DNA of 60,939 bases from Corynebacterium sp. (lineage in GTDB: Bacteria > Actinomycetota > Actinomycetes > Mycobacteriales > Mycobacteriaceae), in assembly GCF_022712195.1 (NCBI RefSeq), contig NZ_JALAGY010000058.1, positions 1 through 60,939 of the forward strand, given 5' to 3'. The notes beneath the pieces are model-generated. The model had not been told where the DNA came from. It did no database searches and was given only the letters and a program-made list of their open reading frames with translations. Shown piece after piece: positions 36,801 to 44,704 of this stretch. The number at the start of each line of letters is the position of its first letter. The first letter of the stretch is position 1. Made by a program: the position numbers and the translations under genes.

Positions 36801-37975
36801 GAACGGGGATCAGCGCCGGGGACTTCGACTGGAGCCGGGTACCCGACCACCTGCGTATGACCTTCGCCGCCGTCGACAGACGGGGAAAGGTCGTCGCAAC
36901 GTCGAAAGACCTCGGTGAACTGCAGGAACGGCTCTCCGGTGAGATCACCCAGTCCATTGCCGCGGCCACTGCCCGGTCGTCCCGGGGATCCGGGTCCGAG
37001 GGGCCCTCTCCCCGGGACTCGGCCGTGCACCGCCCGTCCGGGAAGGGCGGGGCGAAGAAGGACCGTGGTAGCGGCAGGAGGTCGTCCGGCGGTGGTGGCG
37101 GTGTACTGGCGCGGTCGGAGTCGTGGACCGCCGAGGACATCGGCACCATCCCTGAGTCCGTGGAGACCGTGGTCGACGGACAGACGACGTCGGCCTATCC
37201 GGCACTCGTCGCCGCTGAGGAGGGGCGTGGCAACGGGTTCGTGCTCAAGGCCTTCCCCACTCCCCAGGCCGCGGCCGGTCAGCAGTTCTCCACCGTCCTG
37301 GAGATGATGGTCACAGCGTGCCAGGTGTCGACCAGGCAGACGGTCAAGGGGTTGCCGTTGCGGCAGCGTGTGGCTGTCGACACTTACCCGCACGGTGGTC
37401 CGGACGCACTGGTCGACGACTGCCGCGTGCTGGCGTGCCGTGAGCTCCTCGACCGTTACGGTCCGGTGATCCGTGACCCGGAAAGGTGCGCTGAGGCTCT
37501 GTCCGCGGCAAAGGAGAAGGGACCTGGTCTGGTCCGCCAGATCTTCGTGGCGATCGCCCCGGCGGTGCTCGCGGTCGCCGACATGTCCCAGGAGCTGGAG
37601 GCGTGGGACGGCGAGGCCATCGAGGAGATGAAGGGGCAGTTGCGCTTCTACCTCGGGCCGCACCGGGTCGCCAGGAACGGGGTGGAGAATCTGAGACATG
37701 TTCCCCGCTATGTCGCGGCGATGAAGGCCCGTCTGGAGTTGATGGAGTCCGACCCGGACCGCGAGGCGGCGTTGGACGACCAGGTCAGGGAGTGCACTGA
37801 GGCGATCGCCGCGACCCGTGAGCGGCTTCCCGCGTCCCGTGCCGCGTCACCGCAGTTCAAGGATGTGGAATGGCTCGTGGAGGAGTTCCGGGTCTCGTTG
37901 TTCGCCCAGCATCTGGGGACGTCACGTCCCGCCAGCGCTGCGCGGGTGAAGAAGGCCCTGGCGAAGATCCGGTGA
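33842..37975 (+). CDS. hrpA: ATP-dependent RNA helicase HrpA
   Basis: A 1377-residue DEAH helicase. After an Arg-rich N-terminus, motif I is GETGSGKTTQLP, motif II lies in DEAHERSLNIDFLLGYL, motif III is SATID, and motif VI is QRSGRCGRTSDG. Helicase-associated and OB-fold domains follow, then the long DUF3418 C-terminal domain usual for bacterial HrpA. It helps resolve stalled ribosomes in other bacteria. A Ser/Thr-Gly-Lys repeat interrupts it around residues 480-500. GTG 33842 is set by TAGGAT 6 nt upstream. Confidence 0.95.
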   Translation: MVSDEDNAGDSRATSRRKGRGRQRGARSGRSDRSGRSPRRSPRLNLTENLSFPESLPVSARRDEIIEAIRDNQVVIVAGETGSGKTTQLPKMCLELGRGADGRIGHTQPRRIAARSVADRIADELGEKAGEPGSRVGYKIRFDDHVHRSTAVKLMTDGILLAEIQRDRLLKAYDTIIVDEAHERSLNIDFLLGYLRELLPKRPDLKVIITSATIDPESFAAHFADADGNPAPVIEVSGRTYPVEVRYRPLTRLVPDTGAGGKDGEQSFREVETDPVDGLLDAVRELIAEGPGDILCFFSGEREIRDAADALQDEKFRGVDILPLFGRLSAAEQHRVFSPGSRRRIVLATNIAETSLTVPGIKYVIDTGYARISRYSHRTKVQRLPVEEISQASAKQRSGRCGRTSDGIAIRLYSEENFEARPEFTDPEILRTHLASVILSMASLDLGDIREFPFLQPPDSKSVRDGVQLLQELGALDTSTGDSGTSGKSGKTGKTGKSGASQTPRLTDTGRDMARIPTDPRLAKMLSAAHANGALEQIAVIVAALSIQDVRERPAEHQARADQLHARFAAGSDFISVLKLWNYLQERRQELSGNKFRRLCRDEFIHYVRVLEWMDLVRQLFTVIQELKWSVPNVRHFRELTFDLGDEKSAAPDETAVHKSLLAGLVTNVGMRQGNSRQFTGTRNTSFVIHPSSHLSKKPPQWVMAAELVETSQVFARTVAPVVPEWIEEIAPQLMRYSYSDPFWSSKQGAALAVEKASMLGLPVIGDRRVNLSKTDPETAREMFIRHALVEGDWRTSHRFFRNNQRMLEEAGELEDKARRRDIVIDDDAIFAFYDERLPSGIVSSRHFDSWWKKARNKEPHLLDMTAEALIGSDGGAAEAREFPDTWRQGSMEFDLTYVFRPGDPSDGITMRIPLPLLAGVTDEDATWLVSGMREELCVALIRTLPKPLRTTVVPAAQFARAALERMTPYDGPIDQALADALRSLGGTGISAGDFDWSRVPDHLRMTFAAVDRRGKVVATSKDLGELQERLSGEITQSIAAATARSSRGSGSEGPSPRDSAVHRPSGKGGAKKDRGSGRRSSGGGGGVLARSESWTAEDIGTIPESVETVVDGQTTSAYPALVAAEEGRGNGFVLKAFPTPQAAAGQQFSTVLEMMVTACQVSTRQTVKGLPLRQRVAVDTYPHGGPDALVDDCRVLACRELLDRYGPVIRDPERCAEALSAAKEKGPGLVRQIFVAIAPAVLAVADMSQELEAWDGEAIEEMKGQLRFYLGPHRVARNGVENLRHVPRYVAAMKARLELMESDPDREAALDDQVRECTEAIAATRERLPASRAASPQFKDVEWLVEEFRVSLFAQHLGTSRPASAARVKKALAKIR
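35291..35335 (+). repeat. 9-bp tandem repeat inside hrpA
   Basis: Five units of the form GGGAAGTCC or GGGAAGACC begin at 35291, 35300, 35309, 35318 and 35327; the first differs slightly. They encode a Gly-Lys-Ser/Thr tripeptide repeat in a linker. Copy number changes would keep the frame. Confidence 0.85.
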
Positions 37976-37978
37976 CCC

Positions 37979-38440
37979 CTATCCGGTGGCGTCGTCGCGG
38001 CGTTCCTGCAGGGCCCGGATCTCCTTCTCGAAGTCCTCGGTGGACCTGAAGGACTTGTAGACCGAGGCGAAACGCAGGTAGGCAACCTCGTTGAGGTTGC
38101 GCAACGGTTCGAGGATGGCCAGGCCGATGTCGTCGGCGGCGACCTGCGAACCGTGTGAGGCACGGAGTGACTGCTCCACGTCGTGGGCGAGGATCTTCAG
38201 GTCGTCCGTCGAGACTTCGAGCCCCTGGCACGCCCGACCCACTCCCCGGATGACCTTGTCACGCCGGAACTCCTCGGTGACACCGCTACGCTTGGTGACC
38301 AGAAGCACGGAACGTTCCAACGTCGTGAACCTGGTCCGGCAGGAGAGGCACTCGCGCCGACGCCGGATCGCCGAACCGGATTCCACCGTGCGGGAATCCA
38401 CCACCCTGGAGTCTTCGGAGCGGCAGGCGGGACAGAGCAC
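37979..38440 (-). CDS. nrdR: Transcriptional repressor NrdR
   Basis: A 153-residue repressor of ribonucleotide reductase genes. The N-terminal zinc ribbon is C3-x2-C6 with C31-x2-C34, and an ATP-cone domain covers about residues 46-136. It senses ATP/dATP. The GTG start is preceded by GAGGGAG at 8-9 nt. A TATGAT -10 at 38485-38490 implies a leader of about 40 nt. It converges on hrpA with 3 nt between the stops. Confidence 0.96.
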   Translation of the reverse strand: MLCPACRSEDSRVVDSRTVESGSAIRRRRECLSCRTRFTTLERSVLLVTKRSGVTEEFRRDKVIRGVGRACQGLEVSTDDLKILAHDVEQSLRASHGSQVAADDIGLAILEPLRNLNEVAYLRFASVYKSFRSTEDFEKEIRALQERRDDATG

Positions 38441-38484
38441 GGGGGTTCTCCCTCACAGAGATCAGCGGAACAGTACGGGCCCAC

Positions 38485-38490
38485 ATCATA
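38485..38490 (-). promoter_or_regulatory. -10 element of nrdR
   Basis: TATGAT on the minus strand. The predicted start near 38478 gives a leader with an SD, in contrast to leaderless neighbours. Confidence 0.55.
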
Positions 38491-38519
38491 CCCCCGGTCT
38501 GCACCACGGGTCCGCCGGG

Positions 38520-39059
38520 TCAGTACACGGGGACGACAACCTGACGGGTCCCCTGCCCTGCGGTACGGTCTCCCCCGTCAACCGGGACCTCACCGAGGTC
38601 ACTGGTGTCGTTCAGGGAGGAGATACGCGCCACCGCGTCCCCCACGGACACACCCGGTACGTGCTCCCTGGCGATGTCCGCGAGACTCTCTCCCTCTCCG
38701 ACGGTGACGGTCGCGGTGGTAACGGGCGTGGTGACGCCCTCCTCCGTGCCGGTAAGCACGGGGGACACGGCGAGCATCACGACCAGCGACGACAGGGCCA
38801 CCAGCGTGACACCCGGAGACACGATCACCGACGCCGCCCGCCGCCGGAACCGCTCCCGGCGGGACGGGAGGTCGAACGGACGTTCCCGAGCCGTGTTCCG
38901 CTCCCGCACTCGGGACACCTGAACTGCAGACGGACGGCGGGCCACCCCGTACCCCCAGGTGTTCGATCCACCTGCCCCGGACACCTGCGTCCATTCAGGA
39001 CGGCGGTAGATGGGACGACGGACGACGTCCCGGCGATCCTGTACCGACATCGTGCTCAT
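38520..39059 (-). CDS. divS: LysM-domain membrane protein, DivS/Rv2719c-like
   Basis: A 179-residue protein with a basic N-terminal cytoplasmic part of about 85 residues, one transmembrane helix (VTLVALSSLVVMLAVSPV) and an external LysM-like domain (VTVGEGESLADIAREHVPG). Its place beside lexA and nrdR matches C. glutamicum divS and M. tuberculosis Rv2719c. Both are SOS-induced proteins that restrain cell division. The start ATG 39059 has AAGAGGG about 6 nt upstream. The symbol rests on position and domain, not on strong sequence signatures. Confidence 0.8.
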   Translation of the reverse strand: MSTMSVQDRRDVVRRPIYRRPEWTQVSGAGGSNTWGYGVARRPSAVQVSRVRERNTARERPFDLPSRRERFRRRAASVIVSPGVTLVALSSLVVMLAVSPVLTGTEEGVTTPVTTATVTVGEGESLADIAREHVPGVSVGDAVARISSLNDTSDLGEVPVDGGDRTAGQGTRQVVVPVY

Positions 39060-39167
39060 GACAACCCTCTTTCCGTGGGAACGAACCTGACTCGTGGATT
39101 CTGACAGGACCATGACACCACCGCGGCCGGACACCGTCTCGCGCCCCTGGCAGAATCTTCGTCCGTG

Positions 39168-39249
39168 TGTTCGAACTGTTCTCTCTGCGGCCGAAGGTAG
39201 CACGGGTGTTCGACGTTGTCCACCGTCGTGCCGACATTTTCGAACACCC
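39168..39249. promoter_or_regulatory. Cluster of SOS half-sites between divS and lexA
   Basis: Three copies of the LexA half-site TGTTCGA or its complement lie at 39168-39174, 39207-39213 and 39240-39246. The last two sit in a perfect 10-bp inverted repeat (39204-39213 and 39240-39249) with a 26-nt centre. None forms the full actinobacterial box (GAAC-N4-GTTC), so this is a candidate only. The region must control both divergent SOS genes. Confidence 0.5.
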
Positions 39250-39321
39250 TGATGAACAAAGTCCGGCTTGTCATGTAGTGTCGGAGCCACGACCGGTACA
39301 ACAAGACCAGGAGTGGGTCAG

Positions 39322-40071
39322 ATGTCAGAGAAGCAGAAGTCCTCCACGGGGGCGGCTCCCGGAGGCAGGAAGCGCGCCTCCCAGAGCGGAATCGGAGCGA
39401 GCGGCGACGACAAGGGGCGGGAGAAGCTCTCCGACCGTCAGCGTCGCATCATGGATGTCATCAAGGACGCCACCCGGTTCCGCGGGTATCCGCCGAGCAT
39501 CCGCGAGATCTGCGACGCGGTCGGCCTGAACTCGACCTCCTCGGTGTCCTACCACCTGCGCGAACTGGAACGGAAGGGCTACCTCCGGCGTGAGGACAAC
39601 AAGCCCCGTGCCGTGGACATCCGCGACTTCGACGAGGACCGGGCGCCACGGCCGGGCCCCAAGCCCGCTGCCGCACCTGCCCCGGACGGAATGCCTGCGC
39701 CCTCCTTCGTGCCCGTGGTGGGACAGATCGCCGCCGGCTCGCCGATCCTCGCCGAGGAACATGTCGAGGCCCACTTCCCGCTTCCCCAGGAACTGGTGGG
39801 CGGCGGCGAACTCTTCCTGCTCCAGGTCGTGGGCGAGTCCATGCGCGACGCCGGAATCTTCAACGGCGACTGGGTCGCCGTCCGGTCACAGAAGGTCGCT
39901 GAACTCGGAGACTTCGTGGCGGCGATGATCGACGGCGAAGCCACCGTCAAGGAATTCCAGAAGGACGGCAACGGGGTCTGGCTGCTCCCCCACAACGACC
40001 TGTTCGAACCGATCCCCGGTGACAACGCCGACATCCTCGGTCGGGTGGTCGCCGTGCTCCGTAAGATCTGA
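39322..40071 (+). CDS. lexA: SOS repressor LexA
   Basis: A 249-residue repressor. The winged helix spans residues about 36-100 ([24 protein letters not shown]). The cleavage site is A138-G139 in IAAGSP, and the catalytic dyad is S173 (VGESMRDAG) and K210 (ATVKEF). RecA filaments trigger self-cleavage. A 35-residue basic N-terminal extension precedes the fold. The ATG has AGGAG upstream. It is divergent from the DivS-like gene. Confidence 0.97.
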   Translation: MSEKQKSSTGAAPGGRKRASQSGIGASGDDKGREKLSDRQRRIMDVIKDATRFRGYPPSIREICDAVGLNSTSSVSYHLRELERKGYLRREDNKPRAVDIRDFDEDRAPRPGPKPAAAPAPDGMPAPSFVPVVGQIAAGSPILAEEHVEAHFPLPQELVGGGELFLLQVVGESMRDAGIFNGDWVAVRSQKVAELGDFVAAMIDGEATVKEFQKDGNGVWLLPHNDLFEPIPGDNADILGRVVAVLRKI

Positions 40072-40100
40072 CTTCCACCCCGACCTCACGGTCGGTGACA

Positions 40101-40143
40101 GCACCCGGGGGAGGCACCGGACCACGGTACCTCCCCCGGGTGC
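40101..40143. terminator. Bidirectional terminator between lexA and ptsI
   Basis: A perfect 14-bp stem (40101-40114 with 40130-40143) carries an inner ACCG/CGGT helix in the loop. It lies between convergent genes. The plus-strand tail reads TTGCTCTTCT, and the minus-strand side is TGTCACC. Confidence 0.85.
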
Positions 40144-40160
40144 TTGCTCTTCTCCGGCAG

Positions 40161-41879
40161 TCAGAGGTCGAGAACAGCCGCAGCGGCGTTCTTCGCCTCC
40201 TCGGCGCCGTCCGCGTCCAGTGCGGCGGCAGCCATCTCCCGGCAGACCGCGAAGTCGATCTCCCCGAGCTGCGCCCCCACCGCAGCCAAGGCGGGCGGGG
40301 CAGCAGAGAGGGAAGTTACGCCGAGTCCTGCCAGCACACACGCCAACAGGGGGTCGGCGGCCGCTTCGCCACACACCCCCACCGCAGTCCGGGTCACCGC
40401 ACCGGCCCTGCACGTGGTGTGGACGAGGCGCAGCACCGACGGCTGCCACGGGTCAGTCAGGTGCGCCAGGGACGCCGACATCCTGTCAGCCGCCATCGTG
40501 TACTGCGTCAGGTCATTGGTGCCGATCGAGACGAAGTCCAGGTGGGGCATCATCTTGTCGGCCATCAGCGCCGCCGCCGGTACCTCGATCATCGCACCCG
40601 CCACCAGCCCGCGGTCATGGCACAGCTCGGCGAACCACTGTGCCTCGTACACCGTCGCCACCATCGGCGCCATCACCCAGGTCTGGGCGGAGGAATCCTC
40701 CCGGCCGGACTTCTTCAGTGCCAGGGCGATACCGTCGAGCTGCCGCTCCAGCAGCTCCTGGTTCGTCCGTGCGATACGCAGACCACGGACGCCGAGCGCC
40801 GGATTCTCCTCGTTCTCCGCCATCACGTAGGGAACCGGCTTGTCGGAACCGGCGTCCAGCGTGCGGATGACCACCTTCCCCTCCGGGAAGGCGCTGAGCA
40901 CCTCGGCGTAACGGTCAGCCTGCTCCTCCACCGACGGTTCAGTGGTCTCGCTGAGAAAACCCAGCTCGGTACGGAACAGTCCGATGCCCTCGGCGACGGA
41001 CTCCGCTGCCTGACGCGCGGCGGCGCCGTCCTGCACATTGGCCAGGAGCTGAACCCGGTGACCGTCGGCGGTCTGTGCCGGCCCGTGCCAGCCACGGACC
41101 TTCGAGGCCAGTTCAGCGGCCGCGGCCACCCTCCTCTCCACGTCGGCCGGGTCAACACCGGTCTCGACCGTACCGGCGGCGGCGTCCACGAGAACGTCGG
41201 TTTCCGCGGGGATGCCGCGCAGCGAGGTCCCCACCGCCACGATGCACGGGATGTCCAACTGACGGGCGATGATCGCGGTGTGGCTCGTTGCCCCGCCCTT
41301 CTCGGTCACCACGGCGACAATCAGTGACGGATCCAGCGTCGCGGTGTCCGCCGGTGCCAGGTCGTCGGCGAAGAGCACATGGGGCGAGTCGACCTCGGGA
41401 ATCCCCGGTTCCGGCTCCCCACGCAACTCCGCGATGACACGGTCGCGGACGTCCATGAGGTCGGTGACCCGCTCGGCCATGACCCCGCCAGCCTTGAGGA
41501 ACATCTCGACGAAGTCATCGGTGGCCTGCTTGACCGCGTAGACGTTCGTCTGACCTCCGTTGATGGACTTCCGGACCTTCTTCGCCCAGGCCCGGTCCTT
41601 CGCGATCGCGACCGTCGCCTCGAGGACCTGCCGGGCATTGCCCTCCACGGTGGCGGCACGCGCACTGAGCCGGCCGGCGACGGTGTCCACCGCCGTGGTG
41701 AACGCCTCGAACTCTGCCTCCCGCTCCCCCTCAGCGACAGTCTTGTCCGGCCCCGGGAGCTCCGGCCGGTCCGTCACCCAGGTCACGGGCGCGAAGACCG
41801 TGCCCGGAACCACTGACTTTCCCTTCAGGACGACGGGGTCACCGTCAGAGGAAGGTGCGGAGGAATTCGTGTCTGCCAT
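40161..41879 (-). CDS. ptsI: PTS enzyme I (phosphoenolpyruvate-protein phosphotransferase)
   Basis: A 572-residue EI that takes phosphate from PEP on H200 (GGATSHTAIIARQ) and passes it to HPr. The PEP-binding domain includes GIGLFRTELGFL, the SIGTNDLTQYTMAADR block and the active cysteine in GVCGEAAADP. The first 15 residues form a non-conserved Ser/Asp-rich leader. ATG 41879 has GGGAG upstream at 11 nt. It is divergent from fruR, with a perfect inverted repeat between the two. Confidence 0.95.
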   Translation of the reverse strand: MADTNSSAPSSDGDPVVLKGKSVVPGTVFAPVTWVTDRPELPGPDKTVAEGEREAEFEAFTTAVDTVAGRLSARAATVEGNARQVLEATVAIAKDRAWAKKVRKSINGGQTNVYAVKQATDDFVEMFLKAGGVMAERVTDLMDVRDRVIAELRGEPEPGIPEVDSPHVLFADDLAPADTATLDPSLIVAVVTEKGGATSHTAIIARQLDIPCIVAVGTSLRGIPAETDVLVDAAAGTVETGVDPADVERRVAAAAELASKVRGWHGPAQTADGHRVQLLANVQDGAAARQAAESVAEGIGLFRTELGFLSETTEPSVEEQADRYAEVLSAFPEGKVVIRTLDAGSDKPVPYVMAENEENPALGVRGLRIARTNQELLERQLDGIALALKKSGREDSSAQTWVMAPMVATVYEAQWFAELCHDRGLVAGAMIEVPAAALMADKMMPHLDFVSIGTNDLTQYTMAADRMSASLAHLTDPWQPSVLRLVHTTCRAGAVTRTAVGVCGEAAADPLLACVLAGLGVTSLSAAPPALAAVGAQLGEIDFAVCREMAAAALDADGAEEAKNAAAAVLDL

Positions 41880-41901
41880 AGTGTCTGGTCTCCCACAGGT
41901 G

Positions 41902-41920
41902 TTCAGAAAGGTTTTCTGAA
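41902..41920. promoter_or_regulatory. Inverted repeat between ptsI and fruR, candidate FruR operator
   Basis: TTCAGAAA and TTTCTGAA form a perfect 8-bp inverted repeat around GGT. It lies 23 nt upstream of the ptsI ATG. It is AT-rich in a GC-rich region and suits a DeoR-type operator acting on ptsI. Confidence 0.55.
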
Positions 41921-42058
41921 AGGACATCGGTTGACGTACAAAGGTTGGCGTCCACACTACCCTGTTCCCACCCCTCAGTTCGGGTGTGCGGGAGCCCGTC
42001 GGCGTTGTCGGAGTGGCGCGCCCACCCCCGAATCGGCGTCACCGGTGCACTCACCCCA

Positions 42059-42064
42059 TACAAT
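42059..42064 (+). promoter_or_regulatory. -10 element of fruR
   Basis: TACAAT ends 7 nt before ATG 42072. Confidence 0.65.
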
Positions 42065-42071
42065 GCACATC

Positions 42072-42860
42072 ATGAACTCAGAGGAACGTCGCCGTCAGAT
42101 CGCGTCACTGACCGCAGTCAACGGGCGTGTCACCGTGGTCGAGCTGGCGGAGCGTTTCGCCGTCACCCCCGAGACCATCCGGCGTGACCTGACCGTGCTC
42201 GACAACGACGGCGCGTTGCACCGTGTCCATGGCGGTGCGGTACCCACCAACACTTTCCAGACGCGGGAAACCCCCATCGAGCTTCGCAGCAACACCTCCA
42301 CCGAGGCGAAGATCCGGATCGGGCGGGCGGCCTCGGAGCTGCTCCCCCGCACCGGCACCGTCTTCCTCGACGCCGGGACCACCACCGCCATGTTGGCCCA
42401 CGCGATCGCGGAGGCCGGCCGTCCGGACGAGAACCCGTACCGCGGACTGACTGTGCTGACGAACTTCCTGCCCCTGGCCGTCCGTCTCTCGGCGGCGGGA
42501 CTGTCCGACGTCCAGCTCATCGGCGGACACATCCGTCCGATCACCCAGGCCGTGGTCGGGGACATCGCCCTGCGCACCATCGGGGTCCACCACGCCGACA
42601 TCGCCTTCATCGGCACCAACGCCCTGTCCATGGACCACGGGCTCTCCACCGCCGATGCCGAGGAGGCCGCCGTGAAGCGGGCGATGATCGCGAACTCGGA
42701 CCGGGTCGTCGCCATGTGCGACTCCACGAAGTTCGGGCGCGACTACCTCGTCAGCTTCGCCACTGTGGCGGAGATCGACGTCCTCGTCACCGACGACGCC
42801 GCACCCCACCAGTACCTCGAGGCGTTCGACGCCGAAGGGGTCACCGTCGTGACCGCCTGA
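42072..42860 (+). CDS. fruR: DeoR-family regulator FruR
   Basis: A 262-residue DeoR repressor. The helix-turn-helix is at residues 5-57 (VTVVELAERFAVTPETIRRDLTVLD), with the DeoR hallmark ALHRVHGGAV. A sugar-phosphate-sensing domain of the ISOCOT fold follows (LDAGTTTAMLAHAI). In C. glutamicum FruR controls ptsI, ptsH and fruK-ptsF, with fructose 1-phosphate as a likely signal. Here ptsH follows directly, and fruK and ptsF are absent. Confidence 0.9.
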   Translation: MNSEERRRQIASLTAVNGRVTVVELAERFAVTPETIRRDLTVLDNDGALHRVHGGAVPTNTFQTRETPIELRSNTSTEAKIRIGRAASELLPRTGTVFLDAGTTTAMLAHAIAEAGRPDENPYRGLTVLTNFLPLAVRLSAAGLSDVQLIGGHIRPITQAVVGDIALRTIGVHHADIAFIGTNALSMDHGLSTADAEEAAVKRAMIANSDRVVAMCDSTKFGRDYLVSFATVAEIDVLVTDDAAPHQYLEAFDAEGVTVVTA

Positions 42861-43049
42861 CCCCACCGTCGGCGCCGGCCGAGCACCGGGGGCGGCGACG
42901 TGGGGCAAGCTGGCGGGGTGGCCGGCCGGGATACCGCACAACCCCGGGCGGTTCAGCTACGCTGTCTGCAAGAGAGTGAGGCGCTCCACACTTGAGGTGG
43001 CCGCACTCTGAACCCCTCGATACGACGACCCGAAAAGGACCTGAGAACC
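42861..43049. other. fruR-ptsH interval where fruK and ptsF are missing
   Basis: This 189-nt gap holds no coding remnant that I can recognise. TACGCT at 42958-42963 may be the ptsH -10. A possible leader hairpin pairs AGAGTG (42974-42979) with CACTCT (43005-43010), with CCAC/GTGG inside. AAAGGA before the ptsH ATG is the SD. Confidence 0.5.
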
Positions 43050-43319
43050 ATGGCCTCCACCACTGTCACCGTCGGCTCCACCGTCGGCCTGCACGCCCGC
43101 CCCGCCACCATCATCGCGGAAGCGGCAGCCAACTACGACGACGAGATCCTGCTCTCCCTCCCCGGTGAGGACGACGACGAGCCCTCGGACGCCTCCTCCT
43201 CCCTGATGATCATGGCACTGGGCGCCGAGCACGGCGACGAGGTCACCGTGACCTCCGACAACGCCGAGGCCGTCGCGGCCATCGCGGCGCTGATCACCAA
43301 GAACCTCGACGAGGACTAG
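43050..43319 (+). CDS. ptsH: PTS phosphocarrier protein HPr
   Basis: An 89-residue HPr. The phosphorylated histidine is H15 in TVGLHARPAT. The second half carries an acidic insertion (EDDDEPSD) before the conserved SSLMIMALGA helix. It relays phosphate from EI to sugar-specific EII complexes, none of which lie in this window. The SD is AAAGGA at about 10 nt. Confidence 0.94.
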   Translation: MASTTVTVGSTVGLHARPATIIAEAAANYDDEILLSLPGEDDDEPSDASSSLMIMALGAEHGDEVTVTSDNAEAVAAIAALITKNLDED

Positions 43320-43338
43320 CGCCGGGACCGGTCAGGGT

Positions 43339-44691
43339 TCAGCTCTTCAGGTGGTAGTCCCTGACCGAGAAGTCGCGCCCCTCGCCGACGTTCTCGAACA
43401 GCCACCGCAGTACCGGGTAGCCGACGATGACGCCCACCGAACCCCAGGCGATGCCCTCGAGTTCCAGCGACCCTATCTGCAGGGTGAGGTTTCCGATCCC
43501 GGCGGTCAGCGCCACGGCCGCGGCCGCGAGGTTCACGGGGTTGGTCAGGTTCACGTTGTTGTCCTGCCAGATCCGGATGCCCAGCAGCCCGATCATCCCG
43601 TAGAGGACCATCGTCGCCCCTCCCAGCACGCCCGCGGGGATCGTGTTGATCACCGCACCGAACTTCGGTACGAAGGCCAGGATGATCGCGGTGCCCGCCG
43701 CCACCCAGTAGGCCGCCGTCGAGTAGACCTTCGTCGCGGCCATCACCCCGATGTTCTCCGCGTAGGTGGTCGTCCCCGATCCCCCGAACCCGCCGGCCAG
43801 GGTGGTCGCCAGGCCGTCGCCGATCAGAGCCGGTCCCGCCTCATCGTCCAGGTTGCGCCGGGTCATCCCGGCCACGGCCTTGACATGGCCCACGTTCTCG
43901 GCGATGAGCACGACCACGACGGGAAGTGTCAGCAGGACCGCGCTGGCGTGGAACTCCGGGGTGTGGAAGTCCGGGAGGCCGAACCACGCCGCATCACCGA
44001 TGACGTCACCGGCGTCTCCGGCGATGTTCCCGGTCACCACGGCGAACAGCCACCCCACGACGACGCCGATGAGGATCCCCAGGCGTCCGACCATGCCCCG
44101 CCCCGCCACGGTCACCACGAGAACGGCGCACAGTGTCACTGCGGCGACCATCGGCTGTTCGGCGAAATTCGAGGTCGCCGCCGGGGCGAGGTTCAGGCCG
44201 ATCAGTGCGACGATGGCCCCGGTCACGGCCGGCGGCATCACGGCGTCCAGGACCCTGCGCCCCGCAGCCTTGACGAGCACGCCCACCAGGATCAGGACGA
44301 GGCCGGCGACGAGTACGCCGCCGAGCTGCGCCGGGAACCCCTCCGCCCGGGTCGCTGTCAGGGGGGCGATGAAGGCGAAGGAACTGCCGAGATAGGACGG
44401 CACCCGGTTACGGGTGATCAGCAGGAAGATGATCGTGCCGACCCCGGAGAACAGCAGCGTGGTGTTCACCGGGAACCCGGTGAGGGCCGGCACCAGCAGT
44501 GTCGCGCCGAACATCGCGATGACGTGCTGCATGCCGATCCCGGCGGTGCGTGGCCAGGTCAGCCGTTCCTCCGGGGCCACTACCGCCCCGGGCCTGATGC
44601 TGCGGCCGTCCCCGTGCAGTGTCCACCCGAAGAGCCTGCCGCGCGGCGGCTCTCCGGCGACCCGGCCGGTCTGTGTCGTCTTCTCGTCCAT
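43339..44691 (-). CDS. uraA: Uracil permease (NCS2 family)
   Basis: A 450-residue NCS2 transporter with about 12-14 helices. The substrate motif contains [21 protein letters not shown], with the preceding glutamate in IAENVGH, and [16 protein letters not shown] follows. It imports uracil with H+ symport. ATG 44691 lies 7 nt after TAAGCT, whose first three bases are the hflX stop. So the gene has its own promoter despite lying 10 nt behind hflX. Confidence 0.92.
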   Translation of the reverse strand: MDEKTTQTGRVAGEPPRGRLFGWTLHGDGRSIRPGAVVAPEERLTWPRTAGIGMQHVIAMFGATLLVPALTGFPVNTTLLFSGVGTIIFLLITRNRVPSYLGSSFAFIAPLTATRAEGFPAQLGGVLVAGLVLILVGVLVKAAGRRVLDAVMPPAVTGAIVALIGLNLAPAATSNFAEQPMVAAVTLCAVLVVTVAGRGMVGRLGILIGVVVGWLFAVVTGNIAGDAGDVIGDAAWFGLPDFHTPEFHASAVLLTLPVVVVLIAENVGHVKAVAGMTRRNLDDEAGPALIGDGLATTLAGGFGGSGTTTYAENIGVMAATKVYSTAAYWVAAGTAIILAFVPKFGAVINTIPAGVLGGATMVLYGMIGLLGIRIWQDNNVNLTNPVNLAAAAVALTAGIGNLTLQIGSLELEGIAWGSVGVIVGYPVLRWLFENVGEGRDFSVRDYHLKS

Positions 44692-44698
44692 TCGGACG

Positions 44699-44704
44699 AG
44701 CTTA
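44699..44704 (-). promoter_or_regulatory. -10 element of uraA, fused to the hflX stop codon
   Basis: TAAGCT on the minus strand begins with the TAA that ends hflX (44704-44702) and ends 7 nt before the uraA ATG. Confidence 0.55.
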
